A stretch of DNA of 64,000 nt, from assembly GCF_017654505.1 (NCBI RefSeq), contig NC_054543.1:23164339-23228338 (forward strand). Direction: 5' to 3'. Position 1 is the stretch's first letter; each line of letters starts with the position of its first letter. The position numbers were made by a program, and so were the translations under genes. Under the pieces are notes generated by a model. The model made no database searches, was not told the DNA's origin, and saw only the letters and a list, made by a program, of their open reading frames with translations. Positions 1-12,492 of the stretch are shown one piece after another. The stretch comes from Polyodon spathula (Eukaryota > Chordata > Actinopteri > Acipenseriformes > Polyodontidae).

Positions 1-645
1 GGCGGGAAAAACCGTGGTCGATGCCGGGGTATGCAGCCGATTCAGTCGGCGTGGTTGCCAAGGGCAAGCACAGCCACACTAGGAAAGCCCAAGGCTTTCT
101 AGGCACTGGGCCTGAGGTGCTTTTTTTATTTATCCTGGTCGCTGTGACCAATTAAATCGGCGTAGAGGATGATGCCACCAGTCCGGAGTCTCCTTACAGC
201 ACCACAACAGCTTCTCAAACGCTATATCAACTACACAAGGCCTCGTGCAGTGAAAAAAAAGAGTAATGGCCACCGCCAATCTCAGAAGAGGAGTCAAAAC
301 CAGCTCCAGTCAGTAAACTGACGTGAGAATTAGGTGAGAGCACTCTTAGTAATGCTTGAAAGCATGATTTTACCGTGGAATTTTATAAATTTGCGGGTAA
401 AACCCAGCAAACCACCCAATTTCGGTACAAGAAAGCAAATGCAATCTGACCTGTCTCTGTGAAGTGAGAGAAAATGGCGATGTGCTATTGTAAGGACATC
501 CCGCTTCAACAGGAGGTGGGAGGGACTTCCCCCTCATAGCAGGGCCCTGATAGGGCAGCTTTTTTATATATGTTCAGTGATTGACAGTCAGAGAGGCTCT
601 TCCCATTCGGTAATGGTTGTCATTCGAATTGAAAGGGAAATGTCT
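1..645 (+). mobile_element. End of a DIRS-like element (partial)
   Basis: The segment ends (about 500-645) with a GTGGGAGGGAC block, a GGGCCCTGATAGGGCAGC block and TTCGAATTGAAAGGGAA. The same order of related blocks occurs around 21640-21910, beside a DIRS tyrosine recombinase. No recombinase frame lies in this copy. Assignment is by similarity to that region only. Confidence 0.4.
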
Positions 646-1404
646 ATTCTTAGTCTCTCACTTGCTCTCCGCTTCACCGCAATGTTTCAAAATAATTATG
701 CCAGAGCATGTCCTTGTGTGAATATATATTTATATTAAACATGTTCCTTCATATAAAGCTACAGATTTTTTTTTTTTTTTAAATAGTCAGTGGAATCACA
801 AGTATGTCAAACTGTATAACAGAGTAATAAAATAGGTATTTAAAAAAAAAAGTCTGTCGAGGCTGTCGTTATTTTAGACTTGACTGTAGAAAGCATTCAA
901 TAACTCCTAGTTATCCAGAGCATTTTGCTCTTATGAATAGCAGGTTGACGCTCAGGACCGATGAAAACTTTATGCTATGGAGGTAATCATTAACCTGTCT
1001 CAATTCGTTAAAAACGAATTAGACAAATATCGTTGGGGCTTAAGGACGCTTTTGAATTCTCTTATGAATAGCAACTGCTGTTAAATAGGTGGCTGTGGAT
1101 GAAATCAGATCACGTACTCCTTTTTTCTCATTTCAACAGGTGTTAATCCTTTATGAATAGACCTAATTTGGAGAGTAAATTAATTACTCAGTGACTCAAA
1201 ACCTTATCTGGAGTGCTGGCTGTACACCTCTCCTGTATATCTTATAGAAGTGTGGCTCTGGCTGATGGACAAACTGTAACAATGTACAAGAAAGGAATGG
1301 AAACAGTGTCTTAATTTAGTTTCACTTTAACTGGAGGAAGATCACTGTTACTGCAAATAAAACAAATACTCTTTGTAAGGGCCTAGGAAGACACATGTGC
1401 CAAC

Positions 1405-1435
<31 letters not shown>

Positions 1436-2687
1436 CATTCGATACTTTACAACAGAGCTTGTTAAGTCCTGACAATATAAAGCCTTGCTTATGCACAGAC
1501 ATTCATGCCACACCACAGCTTCTTTCATGCATTGTAATTTCCTGCATTATTTAAATTGGACTTTTTAATCAATAAGACGCACAGACAATAGGGACAGAAC
1601 ACAAGTGTGTATTAGTGTGTTCGTGTGTCAGTGACTGTATTAGCTTTAGTGTGTTTCTGTGTCACTGTGTGCCAGTGTATCTGTTAGTGTGTATGTCTCT
1701 GTGTGGTTCTCAGTGTATGTTATTGCTACTGTGTTTGTTTCACTGTGTGTGTTAGTATATGTTTTTTTGTTTCAGTCTGACCCTGTGCTTATTAAATATA
1801 GGCAGGGATCCCTTTAAGGGAGTGGTGATTAAGTAAGGATGTAGAATACACAGAGCTAAAACAAAAGACACATACAACATCTTTGTTTAATAAACCGATG
1901 TGCCAAGCCATACAGCATTGAACACAGCCAGCAGCCAAGCTAAAGCACTTTAAGATGGAGAGGTCCTTTGTCCATCTATCAAAGAAAACCTTTTCTTATA
2001 GCTTCAGGACCCCGTAAACCTGTTTAATTGCTTTATCTGTCTGTGTGCTTTCCAGTGTAGCCAACATTTAAGAACATACAATTAACAGCAAAACAAAAAG
2101 ACTCAAAGCCAGAGTCATTATCAATGGCAGGTGTGCTGACTACGCCGATTGATAAACCTGTCAATTGTGAAATTAATTTAGTTAATACAGTTACAGGGTA
2201 ATTTTCAAAGTTTTCACCTGATTTTATGAAATTGTAAAAGTTTAAAAGGTACAAATCTAGCAAGAGGCAACATAGGTATGGAAAAGATCAATAATATTTT
2301 TTTCGCCAAAACTTGTTTTGGAAAATTAGCTGGAGTTTATTTGCACTTATAAAAAGTGGAGCAAATTTTTCACTAGAGCAAAAATCTTTGAAAGCTGTCC
2401 TGCAAACAGTTCTCTGCTTCATAACATTATTCTAGCTGCGTTCTGGTATACAGAGCAGATCAGTGCAATACTTGCAACTGATTTGTGCTATATTACTAAT
2501 CAGACAAATGGAAAGACAAACCTAACTTGCTTCCTGTATTCAGCTTACTTTCATTTGCAACATGGAGAAAATACACCAAGTTCCAGTTAACCAGCTACAT
2601 AGATATACATTTTTCCAGATCAATGCAATGAAATTTGTTATGATTTTAATGTATTAATAGGCAGACATCTGGAGCATTGGTATAGGA
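646..2687. other. Intergenic, no gene seen
   Basis: AT-rich sequence with poly-T tracts (765-780, 1407-1430) and a TGTG-rich stretch (1600-1770). TTATGAATAG occurs three times, near 931, 1061 and 1150. Confidence 0.55.
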
Positions 2688-2946
2688 GGCAGTGTGGTCC
2701 AGTAGTTAAAGTCCAGGGCTTGTAACCAGAAGGTCACCGGTTCAAGTCCCACCGCTGCCACTAGCTAACTGTGTGACCCAAAGCAAGTCACTTAACCTCC
2801 TTGTGCTCCATCCTGCGGATGAGATGTTGAATCACTGTCCTACTGTACGTGACTCTGCATTTAATGCACAGTTCACTGCCTACCACTAAAGCGCCTTGTC
2901 ATGGTGGTACACTTTGAAAGGCACTATATCAAAATAAAGTTATTAC
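2688..2946 (+). mobile_element. tRNA-derived SINE
   Basis: The tRNA-like head has A-box GTGGTCCAGTAGTTAAAG (about 2694-2711) and B-box GGTTCAAGTCC (about 2739-2749). A conserved body (GTCACTTAACCTCCTTGTGCTCC) and an ATAAAGTTATTA end follow. It looks full length; a truncated relative is at 37389. Confidence 0.78.
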
Positions 2947-3822
2947 TAGGCTTCCAAGCTTGAATGGCTTTTAGGATTCTTCTTCCATCAACTTCAAACT
3001 GCTCCTGTTTGCACGCGGTGTGACCACTCATCATGAAACTTGGCAGGAATCATCCCATGTAGATTACGGTTCAGATGCAAAGAAAAATTGCGCTCCTGCG
3101 TAAACCAAAATGGTGGCCTGGTGTATTTTTTGGAAAACCCTTTCAAAATCAACTTTCTGGGATCTGGTGTTGAGTCCTGCACGGGTCCAATTTTTAGGAC
3201 CCGACCCAAACCTGCAACCTCCTGCAGCACAATCTTACCGGCGACCCAACCCGCTTTAATAAGACCTGCAACCTGACCTAAACCCGCAAGTGTTTGTTCT
3301 TTACCTACTGCCTGACTCATGCACACACACAGATAGGTCTATCATTCTCCACAAAATGAGTTTATACAATAAGCTTTTTCTAGTGGTCTGAATATTTTAA
3401 CATGGTAACATTAACTACCTTGACTTAACTCTAAAATACCTGTCTCTTATCTTCCTTTCGTGCCACCAGTTGAAAGGGAGTTACACCTGTGTTTCCGCAG
3501 AGAGTTGTGGCTGTCGTTTCCAAAAACCACGATACGTTTTACAAGCAACGAATCCAGTCACATGTTTATTATTTTCATCCACTAGGATTAAAAAAAGTAT
3601 TCCACACTTGATTTACCTCTTGTAGCACCACCCTATGGCTATATTGGACTATGCCACACCCTTTTAGCATATAGGAGAGGGGAACTTCTAAGACCAAAAT
3701 CCCCACACAAGAACCCTTCAAATAAATGAAAGGACAAAAGGTCGGTACAGTTTGAACATAATTTAATCATTTATTTATAAATGGGAACAGTTCCAAATTG
3801 AATCAAACACAGGTTAAAAGCA

Positions 3823-3823
<1 letters not shown>
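2947..3823. other. Intergenic, no gene seen
   Basis: A stretch rich in ACCCG/ACCTG motifs (3180-3290) suggests an old transposon remnant. Otherwise nothing identifiable. Confidence 0.45.
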
Positions 3824-3905
<82 letters not shown>

Positions 3906-4715
3906 GATGGAGTGTACATTCCGGAGCAAAATTGGTCAGCCGTGGGGCCGTGGCTGTAATGAATGCACACTCCATCTGGGTAACGGTTGTGGTGATGGTT
4001 TCAAAGAAAACTAAAATAATAAAATTTGAAGACAACATAAACCAACTGGGTAGTAAACAAACTGTGAAATAATGTAATATGTTTAAAAGTAAAATTATAA
4101 TTAATAAATTAATGTAAATTGGTTCCCATAGATGTATGTATTAGGTTAAATCACAGACTTGGATTTATGTTGTGCTTTGTTGAAAAAAATAAGGTATTAT
4201 GTTAGAAAGGGTAAACGAAGGCTTTAAGACCTGGGGATCATACTGATGTCAGGAGTGGTCATCAATTTGTCTAAATTGTTTAATTATGTAATTGTCTAGC
4301 AGTTAAAGCTAGTAAAGTTGAGATGGTGGGGGAGGCGAGAACAAAGAGAAGAGACCAAATGCTGAGGTAACAGAGGACTTTAAAACTGAATGGAAAGTTT
4401 GTTTCAGGGTAAGCAGAATTAGCCTGCCCCTGTTTAGTTTGGTGGGAAAAATAAGTGTTTAGTTTGGGACCCAAGAAAGGGTTAGGTTTTGTTTGTTTAT
4501 TTAATTATGTTTTTCTAAAATAAATACAACCCACGGAGGGTAACTGTAATATTACTGTCAGTGTTTGTTATTTAAACATACCTGGTAGTGTGTGGAAGAC
4601 TGGACTATACAGTCATAGAGTGCAACCAGAAGCAAGAATTCGTCACAATATATATATATTATATATTATATATATGAGATATATATGATATTATATATAT
4701 AATATATATATATAT
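3824..4715 (+). mobile_element. Solo LTR inserted in a TA microsatellite
   Basis: The LTR-like unit 3903-4647 starts TGTGATGGAGTG, ends GAATTCGTCACA and has AATAAA near 4520, implying + orientation. (TA)n lies on both sides (3824-3902 and 4648-4715), so any 5-bp TA duplication fits but cannot be proven. Confidence 0.65.
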
Positions 4716-5369
4716 AGCGAAATTAAATGTCAGAAACGTTTGATGATCTAAGTTAAATCACTTGGTATTTTTTTTTTTTACACTTGGTGCCCCATACAGT
4801 ATTAGTCTGTGAACACCCTACTCTCACAGCAAGCGCTGCTGTTTAAAAATGTAATCACTACTATAGTGATCACTACAGACAATATTTGATTGTAAAATAA
4901 GCAGTTCAATTTGTGTACCAGTCAAACTTATTTCCTCACGTGAATTCATAAACACCCCCTTTTTAAATAAATAAACCTGTCCTTATTGAGGGCTAAAAAT
5001 TAGGTTTCTGCGCATTGTCAGAGACACCAGCCTCATTCTGATATTAAATTTGTGTTTCAGGATCGCTTTCATCAGCCTATTTTGAAATTAATACAAAGCT
5101 GAAAAGCTCAAAGCGCTCTTTAAAAAAAAAATCCTCTGAATAGGGGCTCCTTGAACTGCTTGGGGCCCAAAGCAATTGCTTAGTCTGCTTATGCTTAGTA
5201 CCGCCACTGCAGATTGTTCTCCAGCAGAAGCCATGTGGTACTAATCATTACTGACAAACAGCTAGAGGTGAATAAACCTCCATTCTCAGCAGGAGGTTCA
5301 GATCATTTTAGGTGACGTTGATTAATACGATTTCCAGAGTGAAGCTGTTTTCTTTCGAGTTTAAAAGAT

Positions 5370-5408
<39 letters not shown>

Positions 5409-6175
5409 TTGTAAAGAGGACTACAAGGTCACATGTGTAGAGAAACTATATCAACTCATAGAGAAGTGTTAATCTTGAATGGGCCAAATTCTATTTTTAA
5501 ATGTGCTTTATCATTGTACAGTACCCGTCAACATAACTGCACTTTAATTTTAATCAAGAGAAACATTACAAACTGGAGCAAACGTGAAAATCTGCACCAG
5601 TAGTTCATGTGTAATTATACGTGTGCACCAAACCTCAATATTTTCCTTGCAGTGACAGAGAAAGGGTGATGTGTCTCATACAAAATATAAAGCCTTGTTT
5701 ATATCTCTTTAAAAGGAGCTTGACTGCACAGCTCAGATAAAATGCAAGTTCAATTCGATGTGGATCCCATAAGGGCTGTTCTATATTTAAAGTATCCTAA
5801 AAGCAATAGCTTTGTTGCAGTTGCATTACAATGAATCCCTTTACGAGAAGTCATTAGCTTGGAGTCGAGTTACTAATTTGAAACAGTCCTTGACTTCAAA
5901 AAGGAAAGGAATGTGAGCCACTTCCTGTTCAATTTTGTTTTCATGTCAAGGCCCTAGATAACTGATAAAAAACATAATTTCTACTGATTGAGATTAAGCT
6001 TCTCAATTCAGATTGTGCTTTTTATTTAGTTCTCCTATGTGTGTAGTTCTCAGATCTTTTATTAGTCTGGGTGCACTTTTTCTATTTGACCGTCATTTTG
6101 AAATGGCTGATGAAAACAAACGTATCATATCAAAGTGCGGTAAACCATGGATTTTTAAATCCATACAGTGGTTTG

Positions 6176-8042
6176 CAAAAGTATTCACCTCCCTAAAATG
6201 TAAGTTTTTACATTTTAATGGCACCTGAGCGTACTCCACCATGCTTTCAAATTAGACTTTACATGTAGAATCTACACAAACTGCTCCACATTGATAAAGT
6301 TAATAAATGCATATAGAACATGGGTGTCAAACTCCAGTCCTCGAGGGCCGCAGGGTCTTCTGGTTTTCATTTCAACTTAACCTCTCAATTAACATAATGT
6401 ATCTAATTATTTGTTGAATTTGACATATTTACTATTTTTCAATATTTTTTTTTACTGTCGATGGTTTTAAAAATTCACTTTATTCAAGGTATACTCCCTA
6501 TGAAACATTTTGAAGCCTGAAGAGAAGTGTTAAATGTGTCCAGTTAATCAAATAATTAGACCAGCTAAGTAACTGAGAGATTGTGTGGAACGAAATTCAG
6601 AAGACACTGTGGCCCTCCAGGAACTGAGTTTGACACCCCTGATATAGAATATAAATAAGCAAGATTTACAGAGAAAAACAGATTAATCTTTTGCTACTGC
6701 AGCCCTAAATCAGCTCAGGTGCAAATGATTTGTTCGAAAGGTCACAAAATTTAATTGTGGTTTAATTTGTAGATAATTTCCCTCAGGTATATAAAGACTT
6801 TCAAGCTACAACTCACTTAGTGATCCAAAAAAGCAACCATGAAGACCAAGGAGCTTTTGAAACAACACAGGGATAAAGTGGTACAAGGGTACAAGAAAAA
6901 TTCAAAGGTGCTGATTGTCCCTCTCAGCACAGTGAAGTCCATCCTTAGGAAGTGGAAGATGCATCATACCGCCTAGACATGACTCAAATCAGGTCACCCT
7001 CCCAAACTGAGCAGCCGGGCACGCAGGAAACTGGTTCGGGATCACTCTGAAGCCAACAATGACCTTGAGAGACCTTGACCAATGACCTTGAAGTTCTGTA
7101 TCTGAGATGGGAGTCAGTGTTCACATGTCAACAATAAGCCGGTCCCTACACAAAGCTGGCCTGTATGGACGGGTGGCAAGGAAGAAGCCATTACTCCAAA
7201 AGCCTCATCTTAAAGCATGTAGATGATACTGCAGACATGTGGAAAAAGGTTTTGTGGTCAGACAAGACAAAAATTTAACTTTTCGGTCTAAATTCCAAGC
7301 GTTACGTCTCGCTCAAGCCCAACACTGCACATCACCCAGTCAACACCATCCCAACTGTCAAGCATGGTGGTGCAGTATCATGTTATGGGGAAGCTTCTTT
7401 TCAGCAGGGACTGAGAAACTTGTCAGGATAGAGGGGAGAATGGATGGAGCAAAAAACAGGCGAATTCTTGAGGAAAACCTGTCTGAGTCAGCCAAGACTG
7501 AAACTGGGGAGGAAATTCACATTTCAGTAGGACAATGATCCAAAGCACAAAGCCAAAGCCACACTTGAGTGGTTAATCAAGAAGATAATTAATGTTCTTG
7601 AGTGGCCCAGTCAAAGTCCTCACTTGAATCCAATCGAAAATTTATGGTGAGACTTGAAGATTGAAGTCCATCGACAATCCCCAACAAACTTATCAGAACT
7701 GGAGCAATTTTCCTCTGAAGAATGGGCAAGAATTTCACCATCCTACTGTGCAAAGCTAGTAGAGACCTATCCAAAAAGACTCCTAGCAGTAATTGCTGCA
7801 AAAGGTGCTTCAGCCAAGTATTGACTTAAGGGGATGAATAAGTATGCAACCAGTAAATTTCATTTTGTACATTTTCTTTGCAAGTTTTGCTGACATTTGA
7901 CCTCCTCCTCATATAACAGTGTTCAGTTTAACCACTACAGCTTTGAATAAAAAAGTTTGTTTGAAAAACTGTGCATACATTATTTGTAATTCAACAAAAT
8001 GTGACATCATTGGTAGGGAGTGAATACTTCTGCAAACCATTG
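6176..8042 (+). mobile_element. Tc1/mariner element with both terminal repeats
   Basis: The ends CAGTGGTTTGCAAAAGTATTCAC and its imperfect reverse complement at 8018-8042 delimit it, with TA before the left end. A degenerate transposase (6838-7830) starts ATGAAGACCAAGGAGC and is broken by frameshifts; LWSDKTK-like sequence near 7250 marks the first catalytic aspartate. It carries a nested hAT-like element. Confidence 0.82.
6319..6641. mobile_element. Non-autonomous hAT-like element (MITE) nested in Tc1
   Basis: 323 bp with inverted ends (CATGGGTGTCAAACTC and GAGTTTGACACCCCTG) and perfect 8-bp duplications ATATAGAA at 6311-6318 and 6642-6649. Eight-base duplications and CA(G)GG ends are hAT hallmarks. 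No coding capacity. Confidence 0.88.
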
Positions 8043-8394
8043 AAGTCTTACAGGAATGTTTGTTGACCAGATGCATTGCTCTCTCTCTTTTTTTTTAGAT
8101 AATCATTTAAAGCTTCAACAACTCAATGACAAATTTTGCAGTAAAACAATAAGAAACTGACTCAAGTCGGATCATGTTGTAAGCTCCATTTTATTTATCC
8201 AAATTTAAAACATGAATATCAATTTAACAAAAAGGTCCTCAGTAACACTTTATATTAAGTGTTACTAATAACTATGTATTTATTTAGATAGTAGTTATTT
8301 AATAATTAGATGTGTACTTACGTATAATTACAATGTTATTATACATAGTGACAGTATACTTTATGTGTAAATCTTTTTACACGATATAACCCTG

Positions 8395-9329
8395 TGACAG
8401 GCAGGCTGGCTGGTGTGGCGACATAATAGATCTGGAAGAAGACTGGGGTATAAACACGCTGATTTACGTATTTATTAATAAAATAAAATAAATGGTTTAA
8501 ACAAAACACAACTTACAAACAAAAGGCACAAGGGCCAAACAAACAAACAAAACACTAATACAAACAAGTATTGTGCTAGTTTAAACTAGCATTGTAACAG
8601 GACGAGGAGCCCTGTTCAGGATTATTTATTTATTTAAGAACAGGGTACCCATCCGCCCCTGTGCAGTTTATTTTGTGTTTGTTTTATAATTTTTGTATTT
8701 ATGTAACTGGATTATAATTTATTTATTTGTATTATGACGGCAAAGCTGTATTGTTTATTTGTGTATTGGTTATGTCTTGTTTTGGTTTATTAAATGTGTT
8801 GTGGCAGAGGCGAGGTTGGCAGCTCGTCCTCTTCCAGCAACTAAAAATCTTGTGCAGAAGGTGACCATCTCCCGAGTTTAATTTGTTTTGTAATTGTTGC
8901 TAATCTTGAGATAGTCACCAGTTTAATAAGCCTGCAGCTCTGCATGTACCGGGTGAGCGAGCGAGCAAGCAAGGAAAATTTAAACAAAACTTAATACAGG
9001 ATCAGTGAAAACGATTGCCTAGCCTGACCTGTGTTTTTGGTGTTCGAGATTTGTTTTTGTTTAAACTTTTATTTTCGGTCTGTGAGCAGTGTTTTCAAAT
9101 ATTTTATTTTTGTTTGTTAAAATAAATGGCGCAAGCGCCCTTTTTCATCGTACCTGCAGTGTCTCTGTTTTGCATCCTGCATCTGGCCTGACGTCACCAC
9201 AACGCCATTGCTGTCACAAGCATGTATAGGAGTTGTTTACTTTATAGATATTTGTTTGCCTCCTCTCTCCACTCATGAACACTCAACCTGTTGCAGCCCA
9301 AGCTGCAAGTTCTTATAGTGGTGACCGAG
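8395..9329 (-). mobile_element. Degenerate LTR remnant split by a solo LTR
   Basis: Sequence from about 8395 to 8592 and 9219 to 9329 resembles parts of the family A LTR in reverse, such as AACAAGTATTGTGCT and CTCTCTCCACTCATGAACAC. Ends are not clear. Confidence 0.4.
8593..9218 (+). mobile_element. Solo LTR, family C
   Basis: It starts TGTAACAGGACGAGG and ends CCATTGCTGTCACA (626 bp). AGCAT at 8588-8592 and 9219-9223 is its target duplication. It matches the interrupted copy at 29721-30969 in reverse complement. Confidence 0.85.
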
Positions 9330-9860
9330 TGTGGCAAAGTGGATTGCAGGGTGCAGGGAGTTGATGTGAGTACAAAACAGAAGACAGAAAACAAAGTTCA
9401 CGATCCAAACAGAAACATTAATTTTAATAATTCCGGTCTGCCAACCTAAAAGAATAATCCCAGGCAATACACAGCAATGCATATTGTACTGTTTCAAAAC
9501 AAAGGGTTACAGTCCCAAGAATAAACACAATATAACAGGCACAAAGACACACACACAATCACAAGTCCAGAGTGTTAAAGTGCAAGTGGTACAATTTATT
9601 TGTGTACATTTGTGAAGTGTTCTCTGGGTTGGTGCCAGCCTTAACGACAGCTCCCGGTATGTTTTAGCTACATAATAAACAAACAAGTATATAATTAGAC
9701 ACAACAAAACAAACAAATACTAAACAATTTGGTTTTCCTTTAGCAGTTTGCTGTTAACCATAACAAAAACAGATCACCTAGCCATGTCCCCTTTTGTACC
9801 ATCAGTCATGCCCCCTTGGTTAGCAAGTGCAACTGTTTCTCCTCCAATCTGCGGTTGCCA
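9330..9860 (-). mobile_element. LTR remnant, family B
   Basis: It starts TGTGGCAAAGTGG like the block at 31334 and shares GGCAATACACAGCAATG-like sequence and the CATGCCCCCTTGGTTAGCAAGTGCAACTG-like end of that family. The right end is approximate. Confidence 0.55.
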
Positions 9861-10327
9861 CATTACTTCTGTTCTGGGACAATGACTTGGTGTACTGTAA
9901 ACCCGTTCTCCACTCACCGAACACACAACCCCGAGTGAGTAAAAACATGCTGGTTTTATGCAGCTGTACCGAGACTCGATTGCTAATCAATCATTCAATT
10001 GAAGTCTTGGTACAACTACACGTGAAGTAATAAAAGTTCAATTACATTTTACCTGCACATGAAGTGCTGTGCAATCCTCGTGCCTAAATACATTTAAACA
10101 CTCGTGTTACACAGACCCATTTATATCCTGTGTACCAATGACTATACACCAACATTAACACACTACATGTAACATACAAAACAAATAAATAGCCCAGGGG
10201 CAGGGCATATACCCCCCTCAGTCACAAAGTCTCGGTTTATAGTCCCGGCCCAGGAACAGGGGCAGCAACAGGCCACAGGTGGCGGCCACAGTGGAAGGTC
10301 CTCCTCCCACCCCAACAGCTGTAGTAG

Positions 10328-11739
10328 CTAGGCCGACTGTCCCCAGGCAGGCTCCTCCAGGCAAGGCAATCCTGGCCGCTGCCTGGCTGTCTGTGGGGGT
10401 GGTCTCCAGATCTCCCCCATGATTTCCGGCAGCAAAACTGCTGAGGGGGAAGGTAGTCTCCTGACCTCCCCCCCCCCTTCATAGCCGGCAGCTCCCTCTG
10501 GGGGAACGCCAGCCCCCAGAACTCCTGCAGCGAAATTGCTGCAGTGAAAAGTGGTTTCCTGACCTCTCCCCCCTTTTTCATAGCCAACAGCTCCCTCTGG
10601 TGGGGCTCCAGCCACACTGACCCCTGCGGCCAAGCAAAGCTGACAGCGACCCCTGGTGAAGCATTCCAGTGACCCCAGGAGATGCAGAACGGCTGGCAAC
10701 CCCAGGCGATGAGTAGCAGCTGGCAACCACAGGTGATGCGGAGCGGCTGGCAACCACAGGCGAGTTGGAGCGGCAGGCAACCCCAGGCGATGCAGACGTG
10801 GCATCCTTGGGTGGTGCGAGGTAGGCATAATTGGGCGGTGTGAGGCAGGCATCCTTGGGCGGCGCGAGGCAGGCATTCTTGGGCGGAGCGAGACAGGCAT
10901 CCTTGGGCGGAGCGAGACAGGCATCCTTGGGCGGAACCAGCAGGAATTCATCCTCTGCTGGTGGAGGTGGGAGCTGCAAGCAGTCCTCCCACTGCAGTGG
11001 AGGCGGAACCAGCAGGAATTCACCCTCTGCTGGTGGAGGTGGGAGCTGCAAGCAGTCCTCCCATGGTGGTGGATGTGGAACCAACAGGAATTCACCCTCT
11101 GCTGGTGGAGGCGGGAGCTGCAAGCAGTCCTCCCATGGTGGTGGATGTGGAACCAGCAGGAATTCACCCTCTGCTGGTAGAGGTGGGAGCTGAAAGCATT
11201 ACTCCCACGGCAGTGGAGGCGGAACCAGCAGGTACTCACCCTCTGCTGGTGGAGGTGGGAGCTGCAAGCAGTCCTCCCACGGTGGTGGATGCGGAACCAG
11301 TAGGAATTCTTCCTCTGCTGGTGGAGGTGGAAACAGCAGGTATTCTTCCTCTGCTGGTGGAGACTTGGGCTATGGACACTCTGCCTTCCCCTTCTGGATC
11401 TGTGGATGCACCGACTCCCCCTTTGTGGGCGCTGGGTGCTCAGGCTCCTCCCACTCAGGCGTAGGACGTTCAGGATCCTCATCCTCTGGCTCCTGCTCTG
11501 GGCAGTCCTCGTCCTCGTGTCCAGGGTGCACCGCCTGGCTCCTTCGACTTCCTCCTCACCTTTTCCCCTCTCTGCCTCCTTCTCCTTACCTTCCTTTCCT
11601 GGGCCTCCAGCCGCTCTGGCTCCAGCCACTGGCATGGAGAGAGCCCCTCTTCTGTATCCAGGAGAGGGCAGTCAGCCACTCCATGGTCGTAGCATTTGCA
11701 CAGGAGGAACCATCCCCCCTTGCTCTCCCAGGCCTCCAC
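10328..11739 (-). pseudogene. Degenerate proline-rich, Gag-like coding region of family A copy 1
   Basis: Minus-strand frames show, in order, a short HGVADC-type piece (a possible worn zinc knuckle, near 11690), a basic stretch (about 11500-11600), then a coding minisatellite with units of about 60 bp (EGEFLLVPPPP/WEDCLQLPPPP type, about 11380-10930) and 30 bp (PPKDACLA type, about 10930-10800). The array is open in several frames, which is why frames of up to 435 codons appear. I do not assign a function, and the reading frame is not certain. Confidence 0.5.
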
Positions 11740-11910
11740 AATGCATCCAGATCCTCATCAGAAATTTCCCTGGATGCAGTCATCTTAAACCAGAGCACCT
11801 GCTCTGGCTGCTGGGGAGGTTGCTGCTTTCTCCGGCCGCTCCCCCCCCCCCCCCCCCCCCCCTTTTTCCAAACAAAAAAAACACCCTTGGTCTGACCTAG
11901 GAGGCGCTGT

Positions 11911-11929
11911 TGTCCCATTTCTGACACCA
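11911..11929 (-). other. Primer-binding site resembling the tRNA-Leu 3' end
   Basis: The + strand CCCATTTCTGACACCA differs at one position from CCCACTTCTGACACCA, a tRNA-Leu 3' end including CCA. It sits two bases inside the LTR. Confidence 0.6.
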
Positions 11930-11931
11930 AC

Positions 11932-12492
11932 TGTGAACAGGGGTGACACCAGACTAGAAATAGACTCCAAACACTGATGAATGGCAGTGAGTTTTATTGC
12001 AAATAATAATAAACAAAAAGGTTTAAACAAAACACACAAAACAGGACACGGCACTTGAGGCCAAAATAAAAAGGTAAACAAAACGGACAACACAGTGGAT
12101 GAACAGACAAACAAGTACCGTGCTGGCACTTCCAGCACATTGTAAAAAAAAACTCCTCTCTCCCGTTCTTGACTCACGAACACACAACCCCAAGTGAATG
12201 AAAACATGTAGCTTTTATGCAGCTGTACAGAGTCTCGATTGCTAATCAATCATTCAATTGGAGTCTCGGTACAACTGCACGTGAATTAATAAAAGTGCAA
12301 TTCCCCGTGCTCACATATTATTTTACTTGCACGTGAAGTGCTGTGCAGTCCTCGTGCCTAAATATAAATATACATTTTAAACACTAACCCATATTTATAT
12401 CCCGTGTATTTTATACATGAAAACCAACATTAAACACACTGCATACAACATTAAACACTTATAAACATAAAGAGGCGGGACACTCCGCCACA
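11932..12492 (-). repeat. 5' LTR of family A copy 1
   Basis: 561 bp, TGTGAACAGG to CTCCGCCACA on the + strand. It shares the GCAGCTGTAC...CTCGATTGCTAATC region with the other family A LTRs. Confidence 0.75.

Larger units (their letters stand above)
5260..8185 (+). repeat. Duplicated segment, copy 1 (with a Tc1 insertion)
   Basis: Blocks at about 5262-5345, 5500-5640, 5645-6170 and 8048-8185 match 12493-12590, 12590-12712, 13083-13600 and 13600-13722 in the same order and orientation, at roughly 90% identity by eye. Copy 1 has a poly-T run (5371-5402) and the Tc1 element; copy 2 has about 370 extra bases at 12712-13080. Confidence 0.75.
9861..12492 (-). mobile_element. Pol-less LTR retrotransposon, family A, copy 1
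   Basis: Read on the minus strand it has a 5' LTR (12492-11932), a primer site resembling the tRNA-Leu 3' end (11929-11911), an internal region of about 1.7 kb, a purine tract (about 10209-10220) and a shortened 3' LTR (10208 to about 9861). The internal region has no reverse transcriptase, RNase H or integrase. It encodes low-complexity proline-rich repeats. Confidence 0.72.

Noticed and set aside
2688..2760. tRNA gene
   Set aside because: Box A and box B are present, but no cloverleaf is evident and a SINE body follows; a relative sits in intron 3.
10328..11900. Overlapping open frames of up to 435 codons on both strands
   Set aside because: They come from a GC-rich tandem repeat that is open in several frames, inside an LTR element. 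There are no introns or host-protein motifs. Kept only as a degenerate element coding region.
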